A stretch of DNA of 52,923 bases from Pelagibacterium luteolum (GTDB lineage: Bacteria; Pseudomonadota; Alphaproteobacteria; Rhizobiales; Devosiaceae): the NCBI RefSeq assembly GCF_900100665.1, contig NZ_FNCS01000020.1, positions 1 to 52,923 of the forward strand, in the 5' to 3' direction. Position 1 is the first letter of the stretch. Each line of letters begins with the position of its first letter. The notes beneath the pieces were generated by a model. It was given only the letters and a program-made list of their open reading frames with translations. It made no database searches and was not told the DNA's origin. This document shows, in pieces, positions 13,966-22,725 of the stretch. Position numbers and translations under genes: made by a program.

Positions 13966-14217
13966 ATGGGCGGACTTTTCGGCGGCAAGCGTCGCAGCGA
14001 ACCAGTAGCAACGCCGGCCAAGCCTGCGCCACAGCCAGACAGTGCGCTGGCGGACGATCCCCGCCCGATGCCGGACCCGGAATCGCCCGCTGCGCGTCGA
14101 GCCGCAACGGAAGAGCGCAACCGCGTGTCTCGGCGTTCCGGGCGTGTTTCCACTGATCTGACCATGCGCCAGCGGCGGCAGCGTGAGCAGCCTCGCTCGG
14201 CGCTGGGGAGCTTTTAA
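13966..14217 (+). CDS. Small Pro/Arg-rich hypothetical protein (83 aa)
   Basis: ATG 13966 has AGGAG 7 bases upstream. The product MGGLFGGKRRSEPVATPAKP is low-complexity, Pro-rich in the middle and Arg-rich at the end (RRQREQPRSALGSF), so it is probably disordered. Small disordered proteins just before the portal are common in podoviruses of this type; they may link packaging and head assembly. The stop overlaps the portal start by one base. Confidence 0.65.
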   Translation: MGGLFGGKRRSEPVATPAKPAPQPDSALADDPRPMPDPESPAARRAATEERNRVSRRSGRVSTDLTMRQRRQREQPRSALGSF

Positions 14218-15857
14218 TGGATACTCGCGCAAAAGAGCTTTGCAGGATTGGTAAGGGGCTGTTCACCAAAAAGCACTCCTGGCACAACCTCTGCCAAGAC
14301 ATTGCGGAAAACTTCTATCCGATGCGTTCCGACTTCACGCAGACGATCGACTTCGAGGATTTTTCCAGAGAACTTGCCGAATCCTCTCCAGTGCTGGCCC
14401 GTGAAACGCTGGGCAACGCCATCCATGCCATGCTGCGGCAGGGTAAGTGGTACGAGGTTCGCACGGGGATCGAGGAAATCGATGAAGAGGACAGCAACCG
14501 CATAGCGCTGGACTATGCCTCCAAGCGCTTGCGCCAACTGGTGGACGATCGCCGGTCGCGTTTCGTGCCGGCTATGATCGAGGCTGACCATGATTGGGTC
14601 GCGTTCGGCAATCCCGTCATTTCGGTCGAGGAAAGCCAGAACCGCGATCATCTGCTGTTCAAGGCGCACCATCCACGTGACGCTGCATGGCTCTACAATG
14701 CCGACCACAAGGCCGACCATATCCATCTCAAGGTGCCGATGACTGCCAAGACGCTGGCCGGCAAGCGGGGCTGGACGCTTCACCAAGAGGTCAAGGACGC
14801 AGCGGAGAAAGACCCATCGCGCAAGGTCAACGTTGAGCTCGTCGTGTGCCCGTTTGATCTGCTCTATGGCGACGATCCCAAGAAGCGGCGCGAGGCGCGG
14901 GGCATGGAGTTCCGCGTGCTCTATATCGACGTGGACCACGAAGTCACGATGTACGACGGAGCGCTGCCGGTCTTCAACTTCGTCCTGCCGCGCTGGCGCC
15001 AGATGGGTAACTTCGCGCAGGGTTTCAGCCCGGCTGCGACGATCGCGCTGCCTGACGGTCGCATGATCCAGTCAATGCGCAATGTCCTGATGGAGCAGGG
15101 CGAAAAGGCTCTTGATCCTCCGTTTGTCGCCAAGGGTGAAATCTTTCGCAATGACGTCTTCGACGTGCGGGCCGGTGGCCTGACGTATGTGGACATGGAA
15201 GAGGACAAGGATATCCGTGAAGCGCTGATGATGCTGGACAGCTCCGGCGCCGTGGGCTTCGGGCTCGACATGGTTCAGGATGTGCGCGGACTTATTGCCG
15301 AGGCGTTCCTGCTCAACAAACTGACCCTGCCCAACACGCGGGAAATGACGGCATATGAGACGCAACAGCGGATGGAAGAGTTCCGGCGCGCTGCGCTACC
15401 GTTCTTCCAGCCGATCGAGAGCGAGTATCATCTGCCGCTGCTCGATATCGCCTTCTCTCTGGCTGCTCATCGCGGGGCGATCCGCTTTGACGAGTTCCCC
15501 GACGCGCTCAAGGGCGAAGAGGTGACGTTCCAGTTCGACAGCCCGCTGAACACTGTGGACGGTCGCAAGCGTGTTGCCGCCCTGGCTGAGACGCTGCAGA
15601 TCGCTGCGGCCTCGGCAGAGTTCGACAATACGGTGCCCTCGATGCTCGATGTCCGGAAGGCAACGAAAGACGCCATCATCGGCACGGGCGCAGAACCCGA
15701 CTGGCTCAAGAGCGAAGAGCAGCAGGCGACGGAAGCGGAGCGCGAGCGGCAAACCCAGCAGCTCGCACAGGCAGCACAGGCTGCGCGCGAGGGGGCAGGG
15801 GTTGTCAGTGACGTCGCGGCAGCGACCAAGGCGGCGCAAGAGGCGGGCTTGGCATAA
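14217..15857 (+). CDS. Portal protein (head-to-tail connector)
   Basis: 546 residues. It matches the T7-like/BPP-1-like head-tail connector family (PF12236): an N-terminal helical start (WHNLCQDIAENFYPMRSDFT), the conserved LARETLGNAIHAMLRQGKWY, the wing with EVRTGIEEID, the clip and stem region around NFVLPRWRQMGNFAQG, and a long helical barrel end (TREMTAYETQQRMEEF) leading to an Ala/Gln-rich tail (QLAQAAQAAREG). Twelve copies would form the DNA channel. It follows terminase and precedes the Bbp19-like and scaffold genes. Confidence 0.93.
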   Translation: MDTRAKELCRIGKGLFTKKHSWHNLCQDIAENFYPMRSDFTQTIDFEDFSRELAESSPVLARETLGNAIHAMLRQGKWYEVRTGIEEIDEEDSNRIALDYASKRLRQLVDDRRSRFVPAMIEADHDWVAFGNPVISVEESQNRDHLLFKAHHPRDAAWLYNADHKADHIHLKVPMTAKTLAGKRGWTLHQEVKDAAEKDPSRKVNVELVVCPFDLLYGDDPKKRREARGMEFRVLYIDVDHEVTMYDGALPVFNFVLPRWRQMGNFAQGFSPAATIALPDGRMIQSMRNVLMEQGEKALDPPFVAKGEIFRNDVFDVRAGGLTYVDMEEDKDIREALMMLDSSGAVGFGLDMVQDVRGLIAEAFLLNKLTLPNTREMTAYETQQRMEEFRRAALPFFQPIESEYHLPLLDIAFSLAAHRGAIRFDEFPDALKGEEVTFQFDSPLNTVDGRKRVAALAETLQIAAASAEFDNTVPSMLDVRKATKDAIIGTGAEPDWLKSEEQQATEAERERQTQQLAQAAQAAREGAGVVSDVAAATKAAQEAGLA

Positions 15858-16165
15858 TGGCAAAGCATGCACACACGCCGGCCGAATATTCTGCGGCAGA
15901 TGTCGCAGCCATCCGCGCGCTGCATGAGGGTGTCGCCAATGAGGGGCAACAGCGTCGCGCAATGGAATGGATCATCCGCAACGCCTGCGGAATGTACGAT
16001 CTGAGCTACCGACCCGGTGGCCAGGATGGGGATAGAGCAACGGCTTTTGCGGAAGGCAGGCGGTTTGCCGGTCTCCAGATTGCCAAGATGCTCACGCCCG
16101 AAGTGCTCAAGGCTGTGTCAAGAGGTGACGCGGCATCGAGCGACAGCAAAACGAGGCAAGAATGA
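15857..16165 (+). CDS. Bbp19-like phage virion-region protein (102 aa)
   Basis: Begins MAKHAHTPAEYSAADVAAIR. The core (QRRAMEWIIRNACGMYDLSY, FAEGRRFAGLQIAKML) matches the short protein found between portal and scaffold in BPP-1-like phages, where the GRRFxGLQI end is characteristic. It overlaps the portal by one base and the scaffold by four. Biochemical role is not established in the family; a small helical assembly factor is likely. Confidence 0.7.
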   Translation: MAKHAHTPAEYSAADVAAIRALHEGVANEGQQRRAMEWIIRNACGMYDLSYRPGGQDGDRATAFAEGRRFAGLQIAKMLTPEVLKAVSRGDAASSDSKTRQE

Positions 16166-17151
16166 TGCGATTTCTCGATGCGGACGTGATCCGTTATCCC
16201 CTATTTGCGCCAGAAGACGGCGGCGCTGCTGCTGGTGATGGTGCCGAACCCGGCAAAAAAGAGCCCGCTGACGGCGGGGAAGGCGGCGCGGCGGCTGATG
16301 GTGCTGCCGGTGACGACAAGGGCGTTGACAAGAGCGCGCTGAACGCTGGCGCCGGTAAAGACGATGGGGCAGGCGACAAGCCCGGCACTTGGGGCGATGA
16401 CTGGCGCGACAAGATGGCGGACGGCGATGCCGATCTGGCCAAGTTGCTGTCTCGCTATGGATCTCCGCGCGATGCGGTAAAGGCCCTGCGCGATACCCAG
16501 ACCAAGCTGCGCACTGGCAAGGGCAAGACGGACGCGCCTGACGGCTCGGACCCCGAAGCGCTCAAGGCTTGGCGCAAGGATAACGGCATTCCCGACGACG
16601 CAACGGGCTACGGCATCCCCGATACGGTCAAGGACTTGGTGACCGACGACGACAAGCCATTGCTGTCGAGCTTTACCGAGTTCGCCCATGAGCGGAATTT
16701 GCCGCAAGGCGCGCTCGATACCGCGCTGGAGTGGTATTTCCAGAGCCAGGACCAAATCCTGACCGAACAGGCCGCAACCGACAAACTGGCGTCTGAGACG
16801 GCGATCGATGAGCTGCGACAGGACTATGGCCGGGAATACCGGGCCAACAGTCAGTTGGCGAAGGACTTCATTGCCAGCATTCCCGGTGTCGGTGATAGCT
16901 GGGGTGAGGCGCGCATGCCTGACGGCCGGCGCCTGGGCGATAACCCGGATTTCATTCGCTGGGCAGTCGAGCAGGGCCGTTTGACCTTCGGGGATTCGGC
17001 CTTTGCCAATGCTGACGCCGAGGCGAAACACAACAGCCGCAAGGCTGAAATCGAGCAAATCCGCAATACCGACTTCGAGCGGTACGAGAGCGAAGGGCTC
17101 GACAAAGAGATGCGGACGATCCTGGAGAAGGAGGAAAAGCGAAAGCGCTAA
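16162..17151 (+). CDS. Capsid scaffolding protein
   Basis: 329 residues. After a short start (MMRFLDADVIRYPLFAPE) comes a very acidic Gly/Ala/Asp/Lys-rich disordered region of about 100 residues. The folded part contains WRKDNGIPDDATGYGIPDTV, a scaffold/protease-like signature of this family, and a long helical C-terminus with a basic end (EMRTILEKEEKRKR) that would bind capsid subunits. It organises procapsid assembly and then leaves. Position directly before the major capsid gene supports this. A terminator follows. Confidence 0.82.
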   Translation: MMRFLDADVIRYPLFAPEDGGAAAGDGAEPGKKEPADGGEGGAAADGAAGDDKGVDKSALNAGAGKDDGAGDKPGTWGDDWRDKMADGDADLAKLLSRYGSPRDAVKALRDTQTKLRTGKGKTDAPDGSDPEALKAWRKDNGIPDDATGYGIPDTVKDLVTDDDKPLLSSFTEFAHERNLPQGALDTALEWYFQSQDQILTEQAATDKLASETAIDELRQDYGREYRANSQLAKDFIASIPGVGDSWGEARMPDGRRLGDNPDFIRWAVEQGRLTFGDSAFANADAEAKHNSRKAEIEQIRNTDFERYESEGLDKEMRTILEKEEKRKR

Positions 17152-17172
17152 CCTCACTCTGATCGACCACGT

Positions 17173-17195
17173 AGCCGCCTTCGGGCGGTTTTTTC
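17173..17195 (+). terminator. Terminator between scaffold and capsid genes
   Basis: GCCGCC (17174-17179), loop TTCG, GGCGGT (17184-17189), then a run of T to 17194. It could cut transcription before the capsid gene, or act partially to set capsid:scaffold ratio. A further capsid promoter may lie in 17196-17311. Confidence 0.75.
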
Positions 17196-17311
17196 TTGCC
17201 AGACTGACAGCCCCGAATTGCTGCGGCCTCCCCGGAAACGGCCCCGCTTGCTTTTCGGCCTCCCTCGATGTGCAGGCGCTCCCTCAAACGACATTCTGAA
17301 AGGACTGAGCA

Positions 17312-18148
17312 ATGGCTATCGAAGCCGCTGTTACCCAGTACCGTAAGGACTTCGTGCCGGCCTTTGAGCAGAAGGCATCCATGCTGCGCATGGCGGCGAC
17401 GAAGGAAAGCGTTGTCAACGGCAACCAGGCCACCTTTGTGGTGACTGGCTCCGGTGGTGACACTGCCGTGACCCGTGGAACGAACGGGCTCATCCCTTAC
17501 GGCAACCCCACCAACAACCAGTACACGGCAACGCTGGTTGAGAAGCACGCACCCTATGAGCTGACCGGCTTTAACGTGTTTGCTTCGCAGGGCGACCAGA
17601 TCAAGGGCATGCGTAATGCCTCGATCAACGTCATCAACCGCGACATCGATCTGACGATGCTGTCGGAATTGTCTAACGCGACGCAGGACTTCAACACGGG
17701 CACCAATGCCGTTGACGCTCTTGTGGGTGCACAGGCGATCCTCGGCAACTCTGACGTCGACGTCGAGGAAGAGGACAACATGTTTGCAATCATCAGCCCG
17801 GCATTCCGTGCCGCTCTGATGGGGCTCGATGAGTTCTCGAGCGCAGACTATGTCGACATGAAGGTTTACGCCGGTCCGGCCCGCAAGGTGCGGCGCTTCG
17901 CAGGCATGAACCTGATTACCTCCAGTCGCGTGACCGGCAAGGGAACGGCCAGCGAAGAGCTGTTCGTCTTCCATCGCTCGGCCATCGGCTACGCGATCAA
18001 CGTTGGCGAGGACAAAGTTTTCGCCGGCTACGACGAAAAGCAGGACCTGTCCTGGTCCCGTGCCACGGTCTATCACGCTGCCAAAATTCTCCAGAATAGC
18101 GGCATCGTGAAAATCACCTGGAACGGCTCGGGCTACGTGGCCACGTAA
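17312..18148 (+). CDS. Major capsid protein
   Basis: 278 residues, ATG with GAAAGGA 7-13 bases before. It fits the BPP-1-like capsid family with HK97-type fold: N-terminal arm MAIEAAVTQYRKDFVPAFEQ, E-loop region with GNPTNNQYTATLVEKHAPYE, the spine helix around MRNASINVINRDIDLTML, and a P-domain/A-domain end (HRSAIGYAINVGEDKVFAGY). No separate delta domain or protease is present, consistent with the scaffold gene upstream. It should be the most abundant late product. Confidence 0.88.
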   Translation: MAIEAAVTQYRKDFVPAFEQKASMLRMAATKESVVNGNQATFVVTGSGGDTAVTRGTNGLIPYGNPTNNQYTATLVEKHAPYELTGFNVFASQGDQIKGMRNASINVINRDIDLTMLSELSNATQDFNTGTNAVDALVGAQAILGNSDVDVEEEDNMFAIISPAFRAALMGLDEFSSADYVDMKVYAGPARKVRRFAGMNLITSSRVTGKGTASEELFVFHRSAIGYAINVGEDKVFAGYDEKQDLSWSRATVYHAAKILQNSGIVKITWNGSGYVAT

Positions 18149-18161
18149 GGAGATCTGATCG

Positions 18162-18443
18162 ATGGCATATTCGACTGACAACCCTCCCGCCCTCATTGCG
18201 CAGGGCATTGGTGGTGGCGGCCGTCTGTGGTTCTACAAGTCCACCGACGCCGCGACCGCTGTCCGTGTTTCGGGCTACTTCACCAATGGCTATGACCTCG
18301 GCATGCGTGCCGGCGATCTGGTTATTGTCGTGGACACCGACGCCGCACCAATTGCGATGCAATTGATGATCGTCACTTCGGCAACATCGACTGCTGTCGA
18401 CCTGTCGGATGGCGTCGCGGTCACGGCGACCGACACCGACTAA
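18162..18443 (+). CDS. Probable head decoration or minor head protein (93 aa)
   Basis: Starts 13 bp after the capsid stop. The product is small and beta-rich: MAYSTDNPPALIAQGIGGGG, then YDLGMRAGDLVIVVDTDAAP and QLMIVTSATSTAVDLSDG. The motif RAGDLVxV...D...QLxV is shared with the next gene, so both may use the same fold, probably on the outside of the capsid. No enzymatic motif exists. Decoration is inferred from position and composition. Confidence 0.6.
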   Translation: MAYSTDNPPALIAQGIGGGGRLWFYKSTDAATAVRVSGYFTNGYDLGMRAGDLVIVVDTDAAPIAMQLMIVTSATSTAVDLSDGVAVTATDTD

Positions 18444-18547
18444 GGCCACTCCCGGCTTCGGCTGGGCAAAGTGCCTCCTTTACCCGGTCGAGGGGCGGGC
18501 CTTGAGCCTGCCCCGAACCGACCGCGCAACCTCAGAGGTGAATTTAA

Positions 18548-19006
18548 ATGAAGACCTTGCAACCGACCGCGATGCGCGCGGCTGGCGCTGATTACGTTCG
18601 CACCTATCATCACGTCACCGTCGACAATGATGTGACGATGGACGACATTCTGCGCCCCAATTTCTGGGCCCACCACACTGGCACGCTACGCGCCGGCGAT
18701 CTGGTTGACGTTCTGTCGAAAGACATGTCGCTGGACGTGCAGCTGCGCGTGATCGGTAAGGGTGTCGGCTACGTCAACCTTCGGCCTCGGATGGCCTATG
18801 TCGCCAAGGACCGCGACGAAACGATTGTCGCAGAGAACGGCGATGACCTGCCGGACATTCCGGACAATTACACGGTGACCTTCACGCCGATGACGAAATG
18901 GCGGGTCCACACCAAACAGCCGCACAACGAAATCCAGCGCGATCTGCCTTCGAAAAAGGCCGCGATCGAGGCGGCGATTGAACACAGCGCCAAGGCCAAC
19001 GGCTAA
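18548..19006 (+). CDS. Probable second head-surface protein (152 aa)
   Basis: Begins MKTLQPTAMRAAGADYVRTY. The central beta-rich part (GTLRAGDLVDVLSKDMSLDV, QLRVIGKGVGYVNLRP) lines up with the 93-residue protein just upstream. The C-terminal part holds YTVTFTPMTKWRVHTKQPHN and a Lys/Ala-rich helix (KKAAIEAAIEHSAKANG). A hairpin (GGGGCGGGC/GCCTGCCCC, 18492-18514) lies in the 104-bp gap before it. It is proposed as a minor head or head-completion protein; function is not proven. Confidence 0.6.
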   Translation: MKTLQPTAMRAAGADYVRTYHHVTVDNDVTMDDILRPNFWAHHTGTLRAGDLVDVLSKDMSLDVQLRVIGKGVGYVNLRPRMAYVAKDRDETIVAENGDDLPDIPDNYTVTFTPMTKWRVHTKQPHNEIQRDLPSKKAAIEAAIEHSAKANG

Positions 19007-19026
19007 GGCGAAAGCGAGGGCTGAGC

Positions 19027-19641
19027 ATGGCAACGGATCGTCTGCGCCAGTACAATGGCGCTCTGCAAATGCTGGGGCAGACCCGCATTGCCAATCTTTC
19101 GGTCAATGAGAAATCCCGCCGCGAACTGGATGCGGCATGGGATGAGGCGAATGAATACATGCTCTCAAAGGGGCTGTGGAATTTCGCCATTCGATCGTCG
19201 GAAATGGCTTTTGACGATGATGTCGAGCCGGTCAGTGGATATCGTTACGCGATCAAAATCCCTGACGACTTCGTGCGGATTGTGACGCTCTCTGCGACCG
19301 GCTTTGCCGATCAGGAAATGGAGCGGTATCAGAACGAAAACGGCTACTGGTTTTGCGATTATAGCGAGGCATTCCTGCGCTATGTCTCATACGACGCTGA
19401 ATATGGGATGGACCTCGGGAAGTGGCCCCCGGCATTTGCTCTGGCCCATCAAGCCTATCTCGCTTTCAAGTCTGGCCTGCCGGTCACTGGCGACAAGGGC
19501 ACGCGCAACGACGTATGGGGGCTGCACAAGCGGCTTCTGAGCGAGGCGAAGGTGAGTGACGCCATCGAGCAGCCTGTTGCCCGCCGTCCGGCTGGGCGTT
19601 GGGCCAGAGCGCGTTACGGGCGCCACGGGAGCCAACGCTAA
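19027..19641 (+). CDS. Tail tubular protein A-like (T7 gp11-type adaptor)
   Basis: 204 residues. It has the gatekeeper/adaptor pattern of T7 gp11-like proteins: ALQMLGQTRIANLSVNEKSR near the start, the helix pair with LDAAWDEANEYMLSKGLWNF, a beta part with KIPDDFVRIVTL and GYWFCDYSEAFLRYVS, and a helical end (PPAFALAHQAYLAFKSGLPV). It joins the portal to the nozzle. The Arg-rich C-terminus (GRWARARYGRHGSQR) is the expected disordered arm. The next gene overlaps its stop. Confidence 0.83.
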   Translation: MATDRLRQYNGALQMLGQTRIANLSVNEKSRRELDAAWDEANEYMLSKGLWNFAIRSSEMAFDDDVEPVSGYRYAIKIPDDFVRIVTLSATGFADQEMERYQNENGYWFCDYSEAFLRYVSYDAEYGMDLGKWPPAFALAHQAYLAFKSGLPVTGDKGTRNDVWGLHKRLLSEAKVSDAIEQPVARRPAGRWARARYGRHGSQR

Positions 19642-22352
19642 TGGCCAAGATGGAGACCGTTAACCAGCAGTTTAATGTCGGCGTTATCGACAAGGAAAAG
19701 CTGCACCGGCAGGACTTGCTGCGGGTCCAGATCGGCGCTGAGGTGCAAACCAATCTGCTCGGGGCCGTGACAGGCGAAATGTTTATGCGGCCTGGATTTG
19801 AGTATCTGGCTCCGGTCAAGGACAACGATCGCGGACGCATCTGGGCCTACTACCGGTCGGACGAAGAACGGGCGATCCTTGAATTCACCGACGAGACGAT
19901 GCGCGTCTGGGTGGAAGACGAATTGCTGACCCGCACAGCGGTCTCTGCGACGGTGACAAACGGTGATTTCAGCTCGGGAACGGGCTGGGTCACATCGGCA
20001 AGCCCATCCGTCTTGATCGGCGGTGGCATGCTGCAGATCGCCGCTGTCGGCAAGGGGCGAACCGGGTATTGCCGCCGCGAGGTTACGGGCAGCAATCCCG
20101 GTGTTGAGCACGCCCTGCGCATTGTTGTGACGCGCGGGCCGGTCACGTTCAAGGTGGGGGGTGGGGCTGGATCGTCAAATTACTTTGGGCCAACCGTTTT
20201 GGGGACTGGCGTCCACTCTGTGGCCTTTACGCCGGTTGGCTCCGGCAATTTCTGGGTGGAGTTCAGCACCGACCAGGTGCTTGACCGCGCCTTTGTCGAC
20301 TCGATCCAGATCGAGGCCGCTGGCGTCGTGGAAATTCCGACCCCCTGGACCGTGGACGATTTGAGCCGCCTACGGCTTGATCCTAGCCTCGATGTCATCT
20401 TCGCGGCATGCCCCGGGCACCAGCAGAGACGCATAGAGCGGCGCGGGCAGACCTCGTGGTCCGTCACCAAGTATCAGGCGTTTGATGGCCCCTTCGCCTC
20501 TGGCAAGCCGTTTGAAGGCACTGTCACCGACTTTATGGGCACCAATGGGCTGCAGACGTCCACGGCATGGATGCAAGTGAGTGATGTCGGCGGGCTCATT
20601 CGCACATTCTCGGAGCGCAAAGAGTTTTCGCAACGCCTTGCTGCGGGTGGCGTCTATACCGATCCCATTCGGGTGACCGGCGTCAATGCGACTGACTACA
20701 ACGATCGGGAATTTAGCGTCTCGATTACCGGCACATGGTCAGGCACACTCAAGACGTTTCGCAGCTTTGACGGCCCAGACTTTGGCTACCGTCCGTTCCG
20801 GCGTGAGGCGCCGGGCTCAACGATCGATATCACGGCCAATGCAAGCTTTACGAACGACGATGACGACGACAATGCCATCGTTTGGTACCGCGTCGGGTTT
20901 GAGCCGGGCGACTATACCAGCGGAGTGGCCCTTGTCGGGATGGAATATGCCGGCGACCAGGCAATCAACGTCTTTGAAATCGAGACCGTCAACCCAACCA
21001 CGCAGTTGACTGCTGACGTGGCTATCCGGCGCCTCGAGGATGGCGACTACGAAACAAGCGAATGGGAGGTCTCGGACTGGCCATTCGTCTCAGGGTGGCC
21101 CACTGCGGTATCGCTCCATGAAGGGCGTCTGTTTTGGTCCGGCCGCGATAAGCTGTGGGGTTCGATTTCGGACGCGTTCGATAGCTTTGACGACAGTTTC
21201 GAGGGCGAGGCCGGGCCGATCAACCGCGCGATTGCAACCAGCGGCTCGAATGAGGCGCAGTGGATGCTCTCGCTTGAAGAGCTCGTCATTGGCACGGGCA
21301 CATCGGTTGTCAGCGCCAGGGCGTCGTCTCAGGGCGAAATTCTGACCCCGGACAGTCTGACCATCAAGGTTTTGAAAGGGTCTATCGGCTGCGCCCCGAT
21401 AGGGGCCGTCCAAATCGGTAATGAGGGTCTGTTTGTCGATGCGACGCGGCGCGGCATATTCCTCGTTCGCTGGACTGGCGCGGGCTACGCGGTAAACGAC
21501 ATCTCGAAGCTGACCAAAAGCATTTTTTCCGCGGGGATTGTTGAGCTCGCCGTACAGCGTTCGCCTGATCCGCGCGTATGGGCGGCACTGGAAGACGGCA
21601 ATCTGGCCTGCGTTCTCTATGATCCCGACAATGAGGTGCTGGGCTTTTTTCTGGTCGAGACAACGGGCGCCGTGGAATCGGTCACAGTGCAGCAGAGTAC
21701 TGTGCAGGATCGCGTCTATGCATCGATCCGTCGCGAGGTCGATGGAGAGACCGTTCGCTATTTTGAGAAAATGGCGCTCGACAGTGAGGTCAAGCCTTCC
21801 ACGCTTTGCAAGACAATGGACAGCTTCGCTGTGTTGACGCCCACAGGGACGCTGATCAGCGGCCTTGATCATCTTGAAGGTGAAACTGTTGTCGCCTGGG
21901 CTGCAGGCGGTCCGATCGTCAACGGTGACGGATCGCGGCGCGAGTTTGTCGTGACGGGCGGGAATGTGTCTCTGCCGGCGGGCTACGAGAACACCCAGAC
22001 GGTTCTGGGTCTTCCCTATCGCGGTCGGTATAAATCGGGGCGTTTGGGCAGTGGCGTTGAGGGGTATAGCCCGACCATGAAGCGCAAGCGGCTGGTCGAT
22101 ACGGGCCTGCTTATGACGGATTTTGTTCGCTCCGGTGTGAAGTTCGGTTCGGACTTCGACGCGCTCGATGACATGCCCTCGCTCGATGAGAGTGGCGCGG
22201 CAGCGCAGGCGATCGTGCTCAATGATGTGCGGGATGAGCAGCCGTTTCCGGTTGACGATGGCTTTGACCTGGATAGCCGCGTGTGCGTTGAGGTCAATTC
22301 GCCCTTTACGGCCAAGTTTCTGGCGATGCGCCTGGGGATCGAAACTGTCTGA
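19641..22352 (+). CDS. Tail tubular protein B-like nozzle protein with a jelly-roll insertion
   Basis: 903 residues from ATG 19641, overlapping the adaptor stop. Characteristic gp12-like signals are QQFNVGVIDKEKLHRQDLLR and EMFMRPGFEYLAP near the start, SRLRLDPSLDVIFAACPGHQ and PTAVSLHEGRLFWSGRDKLW in the middle, and a C-terminal YKSGRLGSGVEGYSPTMKRK. Residues about 100-235 (VTNGDFSSGTGWVTSA to VDSIQIEAAG) look like an inserted jelly-roll carbohydrate-binding-type module. It forms the short tail tube and may touch the cell surface. Confidence 0.82.
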   Translation: MAKMETVNQQFNVGVIDKEKLHRQDLLRVQIGAEVQTNLLGAVTGEMFMRPGFEYLAPVKDNDRGRIWAYYRSDEERAILEFTDETMRVWVEDELLTRTAVSATVTNGDFSSGTGWVTSASPSVLIGGGMLQIAAVGKGRTGYCRREVTGSNPGVEHALRIVVTRGPVTFKVGGGAGSSNYFGPTVLGTGVHSVAFTPVGSGNFWVEFSTDQVLDRAFVDSIQIEAAGVVEIPTPWTVDDLSRLRLDPSLDVIFAACPGHQQRRIERRGQTSWSVTKYQAFDGPFASGKPFEGTVTDFMGTNGLQTSTAWMQVSDVGGLIRTFSERKEFSQRLAAGGVYTDPIRVTGVNATDYNDREFSVSITGTWSGTLKTFRSFDGPDFGYRPFRREAPGSTIDITANASFTNDDDDDNAIVWYRVGFEPGDYTSGVALVGMEYAGDQAINVFEIETVNPTTQLTADVAIRRLEDGDYETSEWEVSDWPFVSGWPTAVSLHEGRLFWSGRDKLWGSISDAFDSFDDSFEGEAGPINRAIATSGSNEAQWMLSLEELVIGTGTSVVSARASSQGEILTPDSLTIKVLKGSIGCAPIGAVQIGNEGLFVDATRRGIFLVRWTGAGYAVNDISKLTKSIFSAGIVELAVQRSPDPRVWAALEDGNLACVLYDPDNEVLGFFLVETTGAVESVTVQQSTVQDRVYASIRREVDGETVRYFEKMALDSEVKPSTLCKTMDSFAVLTPTGTLISGLDHLEGETVVAWAAGGPIVNGDGSRREFVVTGGNVSLPAGYENTQTVLGLPYRGRYKSGRLGSGVEGYSPTMKRKRLVDTGLLMTDFVRSGVKFGSDFDALDDMPSLDESGAAAQAIVLNDVRDEQPFPVDDGFDLDSRVCVEVNSPFTAKFLAMRLGIETV

Positions 22353-22362
22353 CATTCGCGTC

Positions 22363-22725
22363 GTGGCGGTGAGCCGGGCGCAGTTGGCCGAACTGACCGG
22401 CTATGACGTCGATATGCCGATCGCTGGTTATGTAGGGATCCGCGACAATCGCATGTTTGGCTGGGGCGGTCTCGCGTGGGGCGGCGGGCGCTGTTGGCTT
22501 TTCCTGTCCGTTCTCGAAGAGCCCAGCGCTATCGTCGTGTGGCGCTGGGCCAAGCGAATGCTGGTCAAAGCCGTCCAGCTTGGTGAGACCGAAATCTACA
22601 CGCCGCGCGATCGGCAGCATGAAACCTCCGAACGCCTTCTGTCGCGGCTCGGGTTCACCTTCCACGGTATGGAACAAGGCGAGGAAATCTGGCTATGGCA
22701 CCACTCCCAGTCATCGCAGGCATAG
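22363..22725 (+). CDS. GNAT-like phage protein of the tail module (120 aa)
   Basis: The frame is open from before the nozzle stop; GTG 22363 is taken as start, with GTG 22369 also possible, and neither has a strong ribosome site. The product contains YVGIRDNRMFGWGGLAWGGG, a central helix (WAKRMLVKAVQLGETEIYTP) and the ending ERLLSRLGFTFHGMEQGEEI, which is the typical C-terminal strand-helix-strand of GNAT acetyltransferases. The acetyl-CoA loop is weak, so activity is uncertain. It overlaps the next gene by 31 bp. Proteins like this recur in this spot in BPP-1-like phages. Confidence 0.62.
   Translation: MAVSRAQLAELTGYDVDMPIAGYVGIRDNRMFGWGGLAWGGGRCWLFLSVLEEPSAIVVWRWAKRMLVKAVQLGETEIYTPRDRQHETSERLLSRLGFTFHGMEQGEEIWLWHHSQSSQA

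Noticed and set aside
16201-17157. A 318-codon leftward open frame opposite the scaffold gene
   Set aside because: It mirrors the low-complexity scaffold sequence and has no initiation signal.
21090-22355. A 421-codon leftward open frame under the tail nozzle gene
   Set aside because: It is the antisense shadow of a well-supported gene; GC-rich codon use creates long reverse frames and the predicted protein has no recognisable fold.
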